Of a stretch of 64,000 nucleotides of DNA, positions 9,214 to 18,656 are shown in pieces. This DNA is from Rhodospirillaceae bacterium (GTDB taxonomy: Bacteria > Pseudomonadota > Alphaproteobacteria > SHVZ01): contig JAEULB010000030.1 of assembly GCA_016792585.1 (NCBI GenBank), forward strand, positions 1-64,000. Direction: 5' to 3'. Under the pieces are notes generated by a model that saw nothing but the letters and a program-made list of their open reading frames with translations, did no database searches and was not told the DNA's origin. Position numbers and translations under genes: made by a program. Positions within the stretch are counted from its first letter, which is position 1. Every line of letters starts with the position of its first letter.

Positions 9214-10650
9214 TTGAGCGACATCGTCTCGTCACGGGAGCAGGCCATCCTGAGCGCCCGACGCGGAGAAGTGGCGCTTAAAGGGGTATCCGGGACCACA
9301 TTGGCCAAGAAGCTGTTCGTCCGCACCTATGGCTGTCAGATGAACGTCTACGACTCCGCTCGCATGGCGGATGTCCTGGCGCCGCTCGGCTATGCGCCGG
9401 CGGAGACGCCGGAAGCGGCCGACATGGTGATCCTCAACACCTGCCATATCCGCGAGAAGGCATCCGAAAAGACCTTCTCCGAGCTCGGCCGGCTGAACCT
9501 GATCAAGCAGGACAAGCGGGCAGCCGGCAGCGACCTGACGCTGGCGGTCGCGGGCTGCGTCGCCCAGGCCGAGGGCGGCGAGATCCTGCGCCGCGCGCCC
9601 TATGTCGACATCGTCGTCGGCCCGCAGAGCTATCATCAGCTGCCCGAGCTGGTGGCGCGGGCCGCACGCGCCGGCGGCCAGGTGCTGGCGACCGACTTCC
9701 CAGCCGAGCCCAAGTTCGATCACCTGCCCGACGGCGCGCCGCAGGGTCCGATCGCCTTCCTGTCGGTACAGGAAGGCTGCGACAAGTTCTGCACCTTCTG
9801 CGTCGTGCCCTATACGCGCGGAAGCGAGTACTCGCGGCCCGTTTCCGCGATCGTCGCCGAAGCCAAGCGGCTCGCGTCGCAGGGCGCGGTCGAGATCGCG
9901 CTGCTCGGCCAGAACGTGAATGCCTTCCACGGCGAAGGCCCGGACGGAAAGACCTGGGGCCTCGGCCGCCTGCTGCGCGAGATCGCACGCATCGATGGCG
10001 TCGAGCGGCTTCGCTACACCACCTCGCATCCGCGCGACCTCGACGACGAACTGATCGCAGCGCACCGCGACGAGGCCAAGCTGATGCCGTTCCTGCACCT
10101 GCCGGTGCAGTCGGGATCGGACCGCATCCTGGCGGCGATGAACCGCAGGCACACGGCGGCGGATTATCTCCGCCTCGTCGAGAAGCTGCGCTCCGCGCGT
10201 TCTGACCTCGCGCTCTCGTCCGACTTCATCGTCGGATTCCCCGGCGAGACCGAGGCGGACGTCCAGGCGACGCTCGACCTCGCCGAAGCGGTCGGCTTCG
10301 CCCAGGCCTATTCCTTCAAGTACAGCCCGCGCCCCGGCACGCCGGCAGCGCTGATGGACGGCCAGATCGCCGAGGACGAAAAGAGCAGGCGCTTAGGTCG
10401 CCTGCACGAGGTTCTGGAGCGTCACCAGCTCGCCTTCAACCGGCGGATGGTCGGACGCAGGCTCGACGTCCTGGCCGAGCGTCCGGGGCGGAAGCCGGGG
10501 CAGCTGATCGGCCGCACGCCCTATCTGCAGTCGATCCATTTCGACGGTGCGGAACGGCTGATCGGCCGGATGGTTTCGCTAGAGGTGACCGCCGCTCACG
10601 GCATCAGCCTCTCAGGGCAGGTAGCGGTCATGGAGGAGGTGGCGGCGTGA
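9214..10650 (+). CDS. miaB: tRNA-2-methylthio-N6-dimethylallyladenosine synthase MiaB
   Basis: A radical-SAM methylthiotransferase that adds the 2-methylthio group to i6A37 of tRNAs. An N-terminal MTTase domain carries the three auxiliary-cluster cysteines ([24 protein letters not shown]). The radical SAM CxxxCxxC follows (GCDKFCTFC), and a C-terminal TRAM domain occupies about the last 65 residues. The longest frame starts with TTG at 9214. GTG at 9271 and TTG at 9301, just before [13 protein letters not shown], are alternatives, and none has a strong ribosome-binding site. It heads the overlapping cluster miaB-phoH-ybeY-corC-lnt. Confidence 0.95.
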   Translation: MSDIVSSREQAILSARRGEVALKGVSGTTLAKKLFVRTYGCQMNVYDSARMADVLAPLGYAPAETPEAADMVILNTCHIREKASEKTFSELGRLNLIKQDKRAAGSDLTLAVAGCVAQAEGGEILRRAPYVDIVVGPQSYHQLPELVARAARAGGQVLATDFPAEPKFDHLPDGAPQGPIAFLSVQEGCDKFCTFCVVPYTRGSEYSRPVSAIVAEAKRLASQGAVEIALLGQNVNAFHGEGPDGKTWGLGRLLREIARIDGVERLRYTTSHPRDLDDELIAAHRDEAKLMPFLHLPVQSGSDRILAAMNRRHTAADYLRLVEKLRSARSDLALSSDFIVGFPGETEADVQATLDLAEAVGFAQAYSFKYSPRPGTPAALMDGQIAEDEKSRRLGRLHEVLERHQLAFNRRMVGRRLDVLAERPGRKPGQLIGRTPYLQSIHFDGAERLIGRMVSLEVTAAHGISLSGQVAVMEEVAA

Positions 10651-11639
10651 GGCGTGAAGACCAGCCGGTACTGCACGTCAACTTCGAAGACGTTTCGCTG
10701 TTGCCCCTCCTGTTCGGCGAGCACGACCGCAACCTGGCGCGGATCGAGCAGAGTTTCGACGTGCGTGTCACCGGGCATTCGAGCCCGCTGGCGATCGCAG
10801 GATCCCAGGCGGAAGCCGCCAAGCAGACCTTCGAACGCCTCTACGGGCGCCTCGTCGCCGACAAGCGCAAGACCGGGCAGCCGTCGAGCCTGACGCCGGC
10901 CGACATCGACGCCGCGATCCGCTTCGCCGGGTCGCGCAATGAGAGCCAGCCGCGCGGCATCGCGACATGGCGCCGCCCGATCGAGGCGCGTTCGCCGCGC
11001 CAGGCAGCGTATCTCGACGCGCTCGACGCCCACGAACTGGTGTTCGGCCTCGGCCCCGCCGGCACCGGCAAGACCTATCTCGCGGTCGCGGTCGCGGTCG
11101 CCGCGCTCAAGGCCGGCAAGGTCGACCGCATCATCCTGTCGCGGCCCGCGGTCGAGGCGGGCGAGCGGCTCGGATTCCTTCCCGGCGACATGAAGGACAA
11201 GATCGATCCGTATCTGCGTCCGCTCTACGACGCGCTCTACGACATGATGCCGGGCGACCAGGTCGACCGCCGCCTGCAGGCGGGCGAGATCGAGATCGCG
11301 CCGCTGGCCTTCATGCGCGGCCGCACGCTCGCCAACTCCTTCATCATCCTGGACGAGGCGCAGAACACGACGCCGACCCAGATGAAGATGTTCCTGACGC
11401 GGCTCGGCGAGAACAGCCGCATGGCGGTCACCGGCGACCCGAGCCAGATCGACCTGCCGCTCGGCGCCAAGTCTGGCCTCAACGAAGCCGTCGACATCCT
11501 GCGTGACGTCAAGGGCGTCACCATGGTCGAGTTCACCGATGCCGACGTCGTCCGCCATCCGCTGGTGACGCGCATCGTCCGTGCCTACAACGCCCACGAT
11601 CCGCGGCTGATCGCCAAGCCGGACGGGGCAAAGTCATGA
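10647..11639 (+). CDS. PhoH-family ATPase
   Basis: A 330-residue PhoH-like P-loop ATPase. Walker A is GPAGTGKT (residues 136-143), Walker B is FIILDEAQN (from about residue 233), and [10 protein letters not shown] is the sensor region. A KH-like N-terminal segment precedes the ATPase domain. The GTG start overlaps the miaB stop (GTGA), indicating translational coupling. It lies directly before ybeY, the usual bacterial pairing, which points to a role in rRNA/RNA metabolism. The exact reaction of PhoH proteins is not settled. Confidence 0.92.
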   Translation: MRREDQPVLHVNFEDVSLLPLLFGEHDRNLARIEQSFDVRVTGHSSPLAIAGSQAEAAKQTFERLYGRLVADKRKTGQPSSLTPADIDAAIRFAGSRNESQPRGIATWRRPIEARSPRQAAYLDALDAHELVFGLGPAGTGKTYLAVAVAVAALKAGKVDRIILSRPAVEAGERLGFLPGDMKDKIDPYLRPLYDALYDMMPGDQVDRRLQAGEIEIAPLAFMRGRTLANSFIILDEAQNTTPTQMKMFLTRLGENSRMAVTGDPSQIDLPLGAKSGLNEAVDILRDVKGVTMVEFTDADVVRHPLVTRIVRAYNAHDPRLIAKPDGAKS

Positions 11640-12112
11640 GCCCCGGCCGACCTCGTGCCACGGCGACGGTCTCCGTCGCCGAGCTCTCCAAGCGGTGGAA
11701 GAGGTCCGTTCCCGGCGCCGACAGGCTGGCGAAGCGCGCGGCGAAGGCGGCCCTTGCCGCAGCGCATGAAGGCCCGGCGGAAGTCTCGCTCGCGCTCGCC
11801 GACGATGCGCAGGTCCGCGCGCTCAACCGCGACTACCGCGGCAAGGACAAGCCGACCAACGTGCTCTCGTTCGAGTCAGGTGAGCGTCCCTTCCTCGGCG
11901 ACATCGTGCTGGCGCTCGAGACCGTGCTGGCCGAGGCTAAGGACCAGGGCAAGAAGCCCGCCGATCATCTGACTCACCTGGTCGTCCATGGCGTGCTTCA
12001 TCTTCTCGGCCACGACCACGAGAAGACATCCGAAGCCCGGAAGATGGAGCGGGTCGAGGTCGAGGTGCTCGCGGGTCTCGGCGTTCCCGACCCGTACGAG
12101 GCGCGGCGATGA
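11636..12112 (+). CDS. ybeY: Endoribonuclease YbeY (rRNA maturation factor)
   Basis: A 158-residue metal-dependent single-strand endoribonuclease needed for 16S rRNA 3'-end maturation and ribosome quality control. The zinc-binding motif HGVLHLLGHDH (His118, His122, His128) is intact, and the conserved DKPTNVLSFE stretch lies upstream. The ATG overlaps the phoH stop codon (ATGA), and the stop codon overlaps the next start in the same way. Confidence 0.94.
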   Translation: MSPGRPRATATVSVAELSKRWKRSVPGADRLAKRAAKAALAAAHEGPAEVSLALADDAQVRALNRDYRGKDKPTNVLSFESGERPFLGDIVLALETVLAEAKDQGKKPADHLTHLVVHGVLHLLGHDHEKTSEARKMERVEVEVLAGLGVPDPYEARR

Positions 12113-12984
12113 CCGAGACCTCGGAAGGCTCGTCGCGCTTTGCCCGGATCAGGGCCTGGCTCGGCCGCACGCGCAAGGAGCGCGAGGTCGAGGCCTCGCT
12201 CCGCGAGGCGATCGAGGAGCTGATCGAGGAACGCGAGACCGCCGAGCCGATCGCCGACGACGAGCGCGCGCTGATCGGCAACGTGCTGAAGCTCCGCACG
12301 CTGACCGCGCGCGACGTGATGGTGCCGCGCTCCGACATCGACGCGCTCGAGATCGACACCCCGGTGCCCGATCTCGTCAAGCACATGACCGCATCGGGCC
12401 ACACCCGCGTGCCGGTCTATCGCGGAACGCTCGACGACGTCCTCGGCATGGTCCACATCAAGGACGTGCTCACCGCCGTCGCAGAAGGGCGCCAGGTGAC
12501 GCTGCGCCGCCTGCTGCGCAAGGTGATGTTCGTCTCGCCCGCGATGCGCACGATGGACATGATGATCGAGATGCGGGCAGCCAAGACCCACATGGCGCTG
12601 GTGGTCGACGAGTTCGGCGGCGTCGACGGGTTGGTCACCATCGAGGACCTGATCGAGCAGATCGTCGGCGAGATCGACGACGAGCACGACGAGACCGAGG
12701 CGCCGAAGCTCGAGCGCAAGCCCGACGGCTCGCTGGCCGCCGATGCCCGCGCCTCGATCGAGGAGCTCGAGAAGGAAACCGGCTCGATCCTCTCCGAAGA
12801 GGAGCGCCAGAATGCCGACACGCTGGCGGGCCTCGTCACCTGGCTCGCCGGCCACCTGCCGGTGCGCGGCGAGGTGATCCGCCATCCCTCGGGGCTCGAG
12901 TTCGAGGTGGTCGAGGCCGATGCCCGCCGGGTGAAGCGCCTGCGCGTGCTCAACGCGCCCGTTGCCAACGTTCCCGCGAAGTAA
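12109..12984 (+). CDS. corC: CorC/HlyC-family CBS-domain protein
   Basis: A 291-residue soluble member of the hemolysin C/CorC family. A CBS-domain pair lies at about residues 65-190 (TARDVMVPRSDIDAL, HTRVPVYRGTLDDVLGMVHI, ALVVDEFGGVDGLVTIEDL). A CorC_HlyC transporter-associated domain follows at about 205-285. There is no DUF21 membrane domain, so it is the short CorC type associated with magnesium/cobalt efflux. The start overlaps the ybeY stop. In this gene order the protein often accompanies lnt. Confidence 0.88.
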   Translation: MTETSEGSSRFARIRAWLGRTRKEREVEASLREAIEELIEERETAEPIADDERALIGNVLKLRTLTARDVMVPRSDIDALEIDTPVPDLVKHMTASGHTRVPVYRGTLDDVLGMVHIKDVLTAVAEGRQVTLRRLLRKVMFVSPAMRTMDMMIEMRAAKTHMALVVDEFGGVDGLVTIEDLIEQIVGEIDDEHDETEAPKLERKPDGSLAADARASIEELEKETGSILSEEERQNADTLAGLVTWLAGHLPVRGEVIRHPSGLEFEVVEADARRVKRLRVLNAPVANVPAK

Positions 12985-12996
12985 TCTTCCAGCCCC

Positions 12997-14514
12997 ATGC
13001 GACGCGACGCCGAGAGCCGAGGCTGGAGATGGGGCCAGCGCCTGCTCGCAGCGCTTCTCGGCGTGGTGGCGACAGCGGCCTTGCCTCCGGTCGACTTTCC
13101 CCCGGCGCTGATCGTCGCCTTCACCGGGCTGCTGTTGCTCGGCCGCGACGCGGGACCCGGGCGCGGCTTCGCGCTCGGCTGGTGGTTCGGGCTCGGCCAC
13201 TTCACCAGCGGGCTCTACTGGATCGCCAACGCCTTCACCATCGACGGCGACCGCTTCGTCTGGTTCATCCCGTTCGCCTCGCTGGGCCTGCCGGCGATCG
13301 TCGCGATTTATTCCGGCATTGCGCTCATGGTCACCCAGGCGATCCGGATCGAAGGCGTCGGCCGCGTGCTCGTCTTCGCCGTCGCCTGGACCGCGGTCGA
13401 GTGGCTTCGCGGCTTTCTCTTCACCGGATTTCCGTGGAACCTCGCCGCCTCGACCTGGGTCTCGGTCCCGGAGATCCTTCAATCGTTGTCGGTGGTGGGC
13501 GCCTGGGGGGTGACGCTGCTGACCGTCCTGATCGCCTCGCTGCCCGCGGCACTCGGTCATCGCTTCGCCAAGCGCGCGATCCTCGCCGGTGCGGCGCTCC
13601 TCGCGATCGGCTGGGGCTTCGGCCATCAGCGCCTCGCCGAGGCCAACAACGAGACGGTATTCGGCGTCCGCCTCAGGCTGGTGCAGGCAAGCATCCCCCA
13701 GAGCCTCAAATGGGAGCTGAATCAGCGGGTCGCGACGCTTGTGAAGTATCTGACGATGACGCGCTCGCCGGCGGAGCCGCCGCCGACGCTGGTGATCTGG
13801 CCCGAGACCGCGATCCCCTTCCTGGTCGAGCGCGAGCCGGAAGTGCTGAAGGCGATGGCGTCGGCCGCGCCGGAAGGTGGCGCCATCGTCACCGGCACGA
13901 TCCGGCTGCCGAACGAGCGGCCGCCCTACACCAACGGTCTCGTCGCCATCGACCGCGAGGCGCGCGTGGTCGCGGCCTACGACAAGGCGCACCTGGTGCC
14001 GTTCGGTGAATACACGCCGCTCCGCTGGCTGCTCGGCTGGATCCCGCAGCTTCCTGGCGAGAGCATGGTCCCTGGTCCCGGCCTGATGAGTATCCGATTA
14101 CCGGGGACACCGCCGGCAGGCGCATTGATCTGCTACGAGGTGATCTTCCCGGGCGCGGTGATCGACCGCGACGATCGGCCGCAATGGCTGCTTAATCTGA
14201 CCAACGATGCGTGGTACGGCCGCTCCGCCGGCCCCTATCAGCACTTCGCCGCGGCGCGGATGCGCGCGGTCGAGGAGGGATTGCCGCTGGTGCGCTCGGC
14301 GCAGAACGGGATCTCGGGCGTGATCGATCCTTATGGAAGAGTGACAAAAAGCCTGGATCTCGACGCAGTCGGCGTCGTCGATGCAGATTTGCCGGTAGCA
14401 TTACCATCGACGTTTTACACGCAATGGCGCGATCTGCCCGCCGCATTACTCGCGTTGATATTTGTCACGCTGGCATTCCCGCTGAATGGTCCGCGGAAGT
14501 CTCGCGGCAATTGA
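12997..14514 (+). CDS. lnt: Apolipoprotein N-acyltransferase
   Basis: A 505-residue inner-membrane enzyme that adds the third acyl chain to lipoproteins. The first ~190 residues hold about six membrane helices, followed by a periplasmic carbon-nitrogen hydrolase domain. The catalytic Glu-Lys-Cys triad is visible: Glu in WPETAIPF (~269), Lys in YDKAHLVPFGEY (~330) and Cys in ICYEVIFPG (~380). A final C-terminal membrane helix is present. It starts 12 nt after corC. No clear ribosome-binding site is seen, which suggests coupling to the upstream gene. Confidence 0.93.
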   Translation: MRRDAESRGWRWGQRLLAALLGVVATAALPPVDFPPALIVAFTGLLLLGRDAGPGRGFALGWWFGLGHFTSGLYWIANAFTIDGDRFVWFIPFASLGLPAIVAIYSGIALMVTQAIRIEGVGRVLVFAVAWTAVEWLRGFLFTGFPWNLAASTWVSVPEILQSLSVVGAWGVTLLTVLIASLPAALGHRFAKRAILAGAALLAIGWGFGHQRLAEANNETVFGVRLRLVQASIPQSLKWELNQRVATLVKYLTMTRSPAEPPPTLVIWPETAIPFLVEREPEVLKAMASAAPEGGAIVTGTIRLPNERPPYTNGLVAIDREARVVAAYDKAHLVPFGEYTPLRWLLGWIPQLPGESMVPGPGLMSIRLPGTPPAGALICYEVIFPGAVIDRDDRPQWLLNLTNDAWYGRSAGPYQHFAAARMRAVEEGLPLVRSAQNGISGVIDPYGRVTKSLDLDAVGVVDADLPVALPSTFYTQWRDLPAALLALIFVTLAFPLNGPRKSRGN

Positions 14515-14580
14515 CCCTCATCACGATTCGCGACTACTCCTCTTTCCGATCGTCAATTTCAGGAAACGAGGACCAGAGCG

Positions 14581-15024
14581 ATGGCGCGCACCGGCCGTCC
14601 CCGCGGGCGTCCGCCACGGGCGGGCAGCGATGGCAAGGGACACCCGATCGACATCCATGTCGGCCAGCGCGTGCGTCTCAGGCGGACCCTTCTCGGCTGG
14701 AGCCAGGAGAAGCTGGCCCAGGCCCTCGGGCTCACCTTCCAGCAGGTGCAGAAATACGAGCGCGGCGCCAACCGGATCGGCGCGAGCCGGCTCTTCGACC
14801 TGAGCCGCGTGCTCGACGTGCCCGTCTCCTTCTTTTTCGACGACATGCCGGAAGATTCGGCGTCGCCGATGCCCGGCGCCGCCGAGGCGCCGAGCGAGTA
14901 CGACGCCGATCCGATGGCGAGGCGCGAGACCCGCGGCCTGGTCGACGCCTACTGGGAGATCAGCGAGCCGGACCTTCGCCGCCGGGTATTCGAGTTGACC
15001 AAGGCGCTCGCGCGGGGCGAGTAG
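14581..15024 (+). CDS. XRE-family helix-turn-helix transcriptional regulator
   Basis: A 147-residue paralogue of the regulator at 794-1270. An HTH_XRE domain lies at about residues 22-80 ([56 protein letters not shown]), preceded by a basic RPRGRPPR arm that could contact the minor groove. A regulator of this type sits between lnt and metK in many Rhodospirillales (from memory), so this is the vertically inherited copy. Its targets are unknown; control of the adjacent metK is possible but not shown. Confidence 0.87.
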   Translation: MARTGRPRGRPPRAGSDGKGHPIDIHVGQRVRLRRTLLGWSQEKLAQALGLTFQQVQKYERGANRIGASRLFDLSRVLDVPVSFFFDDMPEDSASPMPGAAEAPSEYDADPMARRETRGLVDAYWEISEPDLRRRVFELTKALARGE

Positions 15025-15042
15025 GAAACGCCGCATTTTCCC

Positions 15043-15142
15043 TTGACCGGTAAGGTCAAACTCAGCAAACACTCGCCCCCGACCGGGTGGCGGAAAACGC
15101 TGCTTATTTCAGGCTTTCCAGGCAAGTAGTGAGGGGGCGACC
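15043..15142 (+). promoter_or_regulatory. Candidate structured leader (RNA switch) of metK
   Basis: The 118-nt leader has three notable elements. TTGACC (15043-15048) pairs with GGTCAA (15054-15059). TCGCCCCC (15073-15080) is perfectly complementary over 8 nt to GGGGGCGA (15133-15140), which contains the metK Shine-Dalgarno. The same TCGCCCCC can instead fold locally with GGG and GGCG at 15085-15092 (CGCC/GGCG plus CCC/GGG, one bulged T). The two pairings exclude each other, as in translational riboswitches. I do not recognise a known SAM riboswitch class here. Confidence 0.4.
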
Positions 15143-16336
15143 GTGGCTCAGGCCGACTACGTCTTCACCAGTGAATCCGTGGCCGAAGGCCATCCCGACA
15201 AGGTCTGCGACCGGATTTCGGACGCCGTGGTCGATGCCTTCCTCTCGGCCGACCCCTATTCGCGACTCGGCTGCGAAACGCTGGTCACCACCAACCGCAT
15301 CGTGATCGCCGGCGAGGTGCGCGGGCCCCGCTCGCTCGTCGACAAGTCTGGCAAGGTGAACGCACCCAAGATCGAGGCGATCGCCCGCAAGGTGGTCAAG
15401 GACATCGGCTACGAGCAGAAGGGTTTCCACTGGAAGAAGGCCAAGGTCGCGGTCCACCTGCACGGCCAGTCGGTCGACATCGCCCGGGGCGTCGACGCCA
15501 AAGGCAACAAGGACGAGGGTGCGGGCGACCAGGGCATCATGTTCGGGTATGCCTGCGACGAGACGCCGGAGCTGATGCCGGCGCCGATCCAGTACTCGCA
15601 CAACATCCTTCGCGCGATGTCGGAAGCCCGCCACAAGGGCAAGGAGCCGATGCTCGGCCCCGACGCGAAGAGCCAGGTTTCGCTCCGCTACGTCAACGGC
15701 AAGCCCGTCGGCTGCACCGCCGTCGTCGTCTCGACCCAGCACTCCGAGAAGGTCGATGTCGAGGAGGTCCGCGAGATCGTGCGGCCCTACGTGCAGAGCG
15801 TGATGCCGGCCGGATGGATGCCTCCGGAGGAGCATTTTTACGTCAACCCGACGGGACGTTTCGTCATCGGCGGCCCGGACGGCGACGCCGGCCTCACCGG
15901 CCGCAAGATCATCGTCGACACCTACGGCGGTGCTGCCCCCCACGGCGGCGGCGCCTTCTCCGGCAAGGACCCGACCAAGGTCGACCGCTCGGCGGCCTAT
16001 GCCGCCCGCTATCTCGCCAAGAACGTGGTCGCCGCCGGCATCGCGCCCAAGTGCACGATCCAGCTCTCCTACGCGATCGGCGTCTCGCACCCGATCTCGG
16101 TCTATGTGAACACGCACGGCACCGGCCAGGTCGACGAGAACAAGCTGTCCAAGATCCTGCAGGAGCTGGTCGGCCTCTCGCCTCGCGCGATCCGCGAGTA
16201 TCTCGGCCTCAACAAGCCGATCTATCACCGCACCTCGGCCTACGGCCACTTCGGCCGCAAGCCCGAGAAGGACGGCGGCTTCTCGTGGGAGAAGGTCGAC
16301 CTGGTGAACAAGCTCAAGAAGGCCTTTGGCGCCTGA
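15143..16336 (+). CDS. metK: S-adenosylmethionine synthetase
   Basis: A 397-residue methionine adenosyltransferase that makes SAM from methionine and ATP. The N-terminal [16 protein letters not shown] holds the ATP-binding GHPDK. The family signatures [15 protein letters not shown] and [19 protein letters not shown] (a P-loop-like phosphate site) are intact. The GTG start lies 5 nt after a GAGGGGG ribosome-binding site that the leader can sequester. Its 3' end overlaps trmB. Confidence 0.96.
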   Translation: MAQADYVFTSESVAEGHPDKVCDRISDAVVDAFLSADPYSRLGCETLVTTNRIVIAGEVRGPRSLVDKSGKVNAPKIEAIARKVVKDIGYEQKGFHWKKAKVAVHLHGQSVDIARGVDAKGNKDEGAGDQGIMFGYACDETPELMPAPIQYSHNILRAMSEARHKGKEPMLGPDAKSQVSLRYVNGKPVGCTAVVVSTQHSEKVDVEEVREIVRPYVQSVMPAGWMPPEEHFYVNPTGRFVIGGPDGDAGLTGRKIIVDTYGGAAPHGGGAFSGKDPTKVDRSAAYAARYLAKNVVAAGIAPKCTIQLSYAIGVSHPISVYVNTHGTGQVDENKLSKILQELVGLSPRAIREYLGLNKPIYHRTSAYGHFGRKPEKDGGFSWEKVDLVNKLKKAFGA

Positions 16337-17015
16337 GCCTCGCCGTTTCCACGGCCGGCGCCTCGCCAGGCCCTTAACCCAGCGCCGCAAGGAGCTGATC
16401 GAGCGTCTGCTGCCGCGCCTCCGGATCGCACTCCCGGAGGCCGGCACGCTCGATCCCCGGGCGCTGTTCGTGCCGCCGCGCAGGCAGGTCTGGCTCGAGA
16501 TCGGCTTCGGCGGCGGCGAGCATCTCGCCTGGCAGGCCGAGCGACATCCCGAGGTCGGCTTCGTCGGCTGCGAGCCGTTCCTGAACGGCCTCGCCTCGCT
16601 GCTGACGATGATCGACGGGAGGCAGCTCGCCAATGTGCGCCTCCATCCAGACGACGCCCGCCTGCTGATGGCGCGCCTCGCGCCGCAGTCGATCGACCGC
16701 TGCTTCATCCTGTTTCCCGATCCCTGGCCGAAGGCGCGCCACAAGAAGCGCCGCATCGTCTCGACTGAGACGCTGGACTGGCTTGGGCAGGCGATGGCCG
16801 ACAATGCCGAGCTGCGCCTCGCCTCCGACGATGCCGACTACGTCGAGCACATGCTCGAGGTCACGACCGCGCATCCGGCCTTCAGGCCGAAGCGTATCGG
16901 CGAGGAGAGCGCGGCACGTCCCGAAGATTGGCCGCCGACGCGCTACGAAGAGAAGGCGCGCGCGAAGGGGGCGTCGTGCCGGTTCCTGATTTTCGAGCGG
17001 CTACCTCGAAATTGA
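16326..17015 (+). CDS. trmB: tRNA (guanine-N7-)-methyltransferase
   Basis: A 229-residue Rossmann-fold SAM methyltransferase that forms m7G46 in tRNA. The SAM-binding motif [15 protein letters not shown] lies near residue 57. The TrmB-specific [16 protein letters not shown] carries the catalytic Asp and the basic tRNA-binding patch. The TTG start at 16326 overlaps the metK 3' end by 11 nt in another frame, so translation is probably coupled. The expected downstream rimP-nusA-infB genes of many relatives are absent. Confidence 0.92.
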   Translation: MAPEPRRFHGRRLARPLTQRRKELIERLLPRLRIALPEAGTLDPRALFVPPRRQVWLEIGFGGGEHLAWQAERHPEVGFVGCEPFLNGLASLLTMIDGRQLANVRLHPDDARLLMARLAPQSIDRCFILFPDPWPKARHKKRRIVSTETLDWLGQAMADNAELRLASDDADYVEHMLEVTTAHPAFRPKRIGEESAARPEDWPPTRYEEKARAKGASCRFLIFERLPRN

Positions 17016-17119
17016 CACGAGGCCGCAGTCACCGGCCGATCACAGATATGTCGCCCGCGTACGACTGACTCCGCCATCTCCTGCGCCCACATTCTCGAGA
17101 GCGAAAAGAGGAGATCGCG

Positions 17120-17332
17120 ATGGCACACTCCATGATGCACAGCATCGGATCGGCGGTCAGCCGCTTTTTCGAACGCAGGCGGGAAGCGCGGACGCGCGCC
17201 GAGCTGCTGACGCTCGACGATCACGCGCTCGCCGATATCGGCATGGTGCGAAGCGAGCTCGAGGCCCGCGAAGATCCGGTCATGGCGCACGACATCAGGG
17301 ATCCGCGAAGCCCGCGGGAAAGAGCGCATTAG
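17120..17332 (+). CDS. DUF1127 small arginine-rich protein
   Basis: A 70-residue basic protein with a DUF1127 core (RTRAELLTLDDHALADIGMVRSEL). Members of this alphaproteobacterial family act in RNA turnover and in phosphate/carbon regulation in some species; here the role is unknown. GAGGAG sits 8 nt upstream of the ATG. A strong terminator follows. Confidence 0.85.
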   Translation: MAHSMMHSIGSAVSRFFERRREARTRAELLTLDDHALADIGMVRSELEAREDPVMAHDIRDPRSPRERAH

Positions 17333-17360
17333 CGTTTGAGCAGAGCCGCTTCTCCCGACG

Positions 17361-17391
17361 AGACGCCGCCCCGACGGGCGGCGTCTTCGTT
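17361..17391 (+). terminator. Rho-independent terminator after the DUF1127 gene
   Basis: An 11-bp stem (17361-17371 with 17376-17386) closes a CGAC loop and is followed by TTCGTTT. It lies 28 bp past the DUF1127 stop codon. Confidence 0.75.
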
Positions 17392-17485
17392 TGCGCGCAG
17401 GAGTCGCCGATGCCCGACGTGTCATCGACAGGACAGCGTCATCACGACGCCGATCTCACCGCCTCCAACCGAAGGACGACGTCCC

Positions 17486-17962
17486 ATGCTCTCTCCTCGT
17501 CATCGCATTCTCGCCGGTGCGCTCGCGATCGGCCTTCTCGGCGCCGCCGCGCCCGCCGTCTTCGCGCAGCCGGCGAACCCCGCCGCGCCGACGCGCAGCT
17601 TCAACCGCCACATGGACGGCCGCATCGCCTTCCTCAAGGCCGAGCTCAAGATCACCCCGGCCCAACAGGCCGCCTTCGACAACTATGTTCGCGTAATGCG
17701 CCAGAACGCCGACGAGATGGGTACTGCGATGCAGAAGCGCCGCGACCATCGCGCGAGCGGCGACCAGCGGCCGAAGCCGCGCACCGCGATCGAGCAGATG
17801 GAACGCCGCGCCGAGGCGTCCAAGCTCGCCGCCGCCCAGAGCCAGCGCTCGCTGGAAGCGTTCAAGCCGCTCTATGCACTTCTCTCCGACGAGCAGAAGC
17901 AGGTCGCCGACGAGCTGATCGCCCGCGGCGGTCGTGGCGGTCCCGGCCATCGCCGCACGTAA
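17486..17962 (+). CDS. Spy/CpxP-type LTXXQ-like periplasmic protein
   Basis: A 158-residue exported protein. The Sec signal peptide is ILAGALAIGLLGAAAPAVFA, with cleavage near AQP. The mature part is helical and charged, with the LTXXQ-like element LKITPAQQAAFDNYVR and a second LSDEQKQVADELI near the C-terminus, the two motifs of Spy/CpxP-type ATP-independent periplasmic chaperones and metal-stress proteins. The frame is open to 17336, but the signal peptide and an AAGGA site place the start at 17486. The C-terminal GGRGGPGHRR tail is typical. Confidence 0.8.
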   Translation: MLSPRHRILAGALAIGLLGAAAPAVFAQPANPAAPTRSFNRHMDGRIAFLKAELKITPAQQAAFDNYVRVMRQNADEMGTAMQKRRDHRASGDQRPKPRTAIEQMERRAEASKLAAAQSQRSLEAFKPLYALLSDEQKQVADELIARGGRGGPGHRRT

Positions 17963-17984
17963 ATCGTCCCCTCCTGAAACCTCG

Positions 17985-18013
17985 CGGCCCGGCTTCGGCC
18001 GGGCCGTTACTTT
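17985..18013. terminator. Bidirectional terminator between LTXXQ gene and the cco gene block
   Basis: A 9-bp GC stem (17985-17993 with 17998-18006) with a TTCG loop, followed by TTACTTT on the plus strand. It sits between the convergent stop codons at 17962 and 18025, so it can end the long leftward cco transcript as well. Confidence 0.65.
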
Positions 18014-18024
18014 CCGATGCCGCA

Positions 18025-18474
18025 TCAGCCTGAAGCGCGCACCTCACGAAGGCGCGGGCGCGAGGCCCGCCGTCTCTTGCGAACGCCGCGTCGCAACCAT
18101 GCGCCGGCCAAAGGGGCACAAGCCATGACGAGCAGGCCCAGCGGCATCAGGCCGCCTTGGAGCGGGTCGTAGTCGGACTGGATCCGGGCCCAGCTCAGGC
18201 CCATGACGGCACGGCCGAGAAAGATCTCGAAAGCCAGTGTCAAACTCGCCCAGATCAGGCCGACGACGAGAAGCCGGCGTCGTCTCGCGTGGAACCATCC
18301 GACCGTAAGATAGGCGACGAGCAGGATCATCACCGAGCCCATCGCGACGCCAATCTGACGAGCCGTGAGATCGTCGACGAAAGACTCGACGATCACCTTC
18401 CTCAGGAGGCCGTTGCCGACCTCCAGGATCATGATGGCGACCCAGACGGCGATCGCCTTGACGACAAGCTTCAT
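18025..18474 (-). CDS. Small integral membrane protein of unknown function, end of cco operon
   Basis: A 149-residue protein with four predicted membrane segments (AIAVWVAIMILEVGNG, GSVMILLVAYLTVGWF, LLVVGLIWASLTLAFEIFL, GLLVMACAPLAGAWL) and a very basic C-terminal tail (RRGVRKRRRASRPRLR). The ATG at 18474 overlaps the stop codon of the 61-residue gene (ATGA), so the upstream open frame to 18771 is not used. I do not recognise the family. Translational coupling ties it to the cbb3 maturation genes. Confidence 0.7.
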   Translation of the reverse strand: MKLVVKAIAVWVAIMILEVGNGLLRKVIVESFVDDLTARQIGVAMGSVMILLVAYLTVGWFHARRRRLLVVGLIWASLTLAFEIFLGRAVMGLSWARIQSDYDPLQGGLMPLGLLVMACAPLAGAWLRRGVRKRRRASRPRLREVRASG

Positions 18475-18656
18475 CCTTCCGCCCGGTCGTAGCCTATCTT
18501 GATCAGCCAGAAGTCGAAGCCAACTGCGAAGACGAAGAGCAGCATGCCGAAGAGATGGACCCCCTGGTCCACCGACGAAGCGGCCATGCTCAGGCCCAGC
18601 AGCCCGAGGATCGCGACGGCGAAGCCGAGGACCCACGAGATCGGAAGGATATTCAT
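18471..18656 (-). CDS. 61-residue two-helix membrane protein downstream of ccoS
   Basis: A 61-residue protein made of two hydrophobic segments (ISWVLGFAVAILGLLGLSMA and GMLLFVFAVGFDFWLI) joined by a short polar loop (SSVDQGVHLF). Its ATG overlaps the ccoS stop codon and its own stop overlaps the next start. It therefore belongs to the same translationally coupled chain as ccoI and ccoS. The family is not recognised; a role in cbb3 oxidase assembly or stability is inference from position only. Confidence 0.7.
   Translation of the reverse strand: MNILPISWVLGFAVAILGLLGLSMAASSVDQGVHLFGMLLFVFAVGFDFWLIKIGYDRAEG

Noticed and set aside
11998-13992. 664-codon minus-strand open frame opposite ybeY/corC/lnt
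   Set aside because: A shadow of conserved forward genes with no recognisable domain or ribosome-binding site.
15025-15142. Known SAM-II or SAM/SAH riboswitch upstream of metK
   Set aside because: I could not match the conserved core of either class; the region is reported only as an unclassified structured leader.
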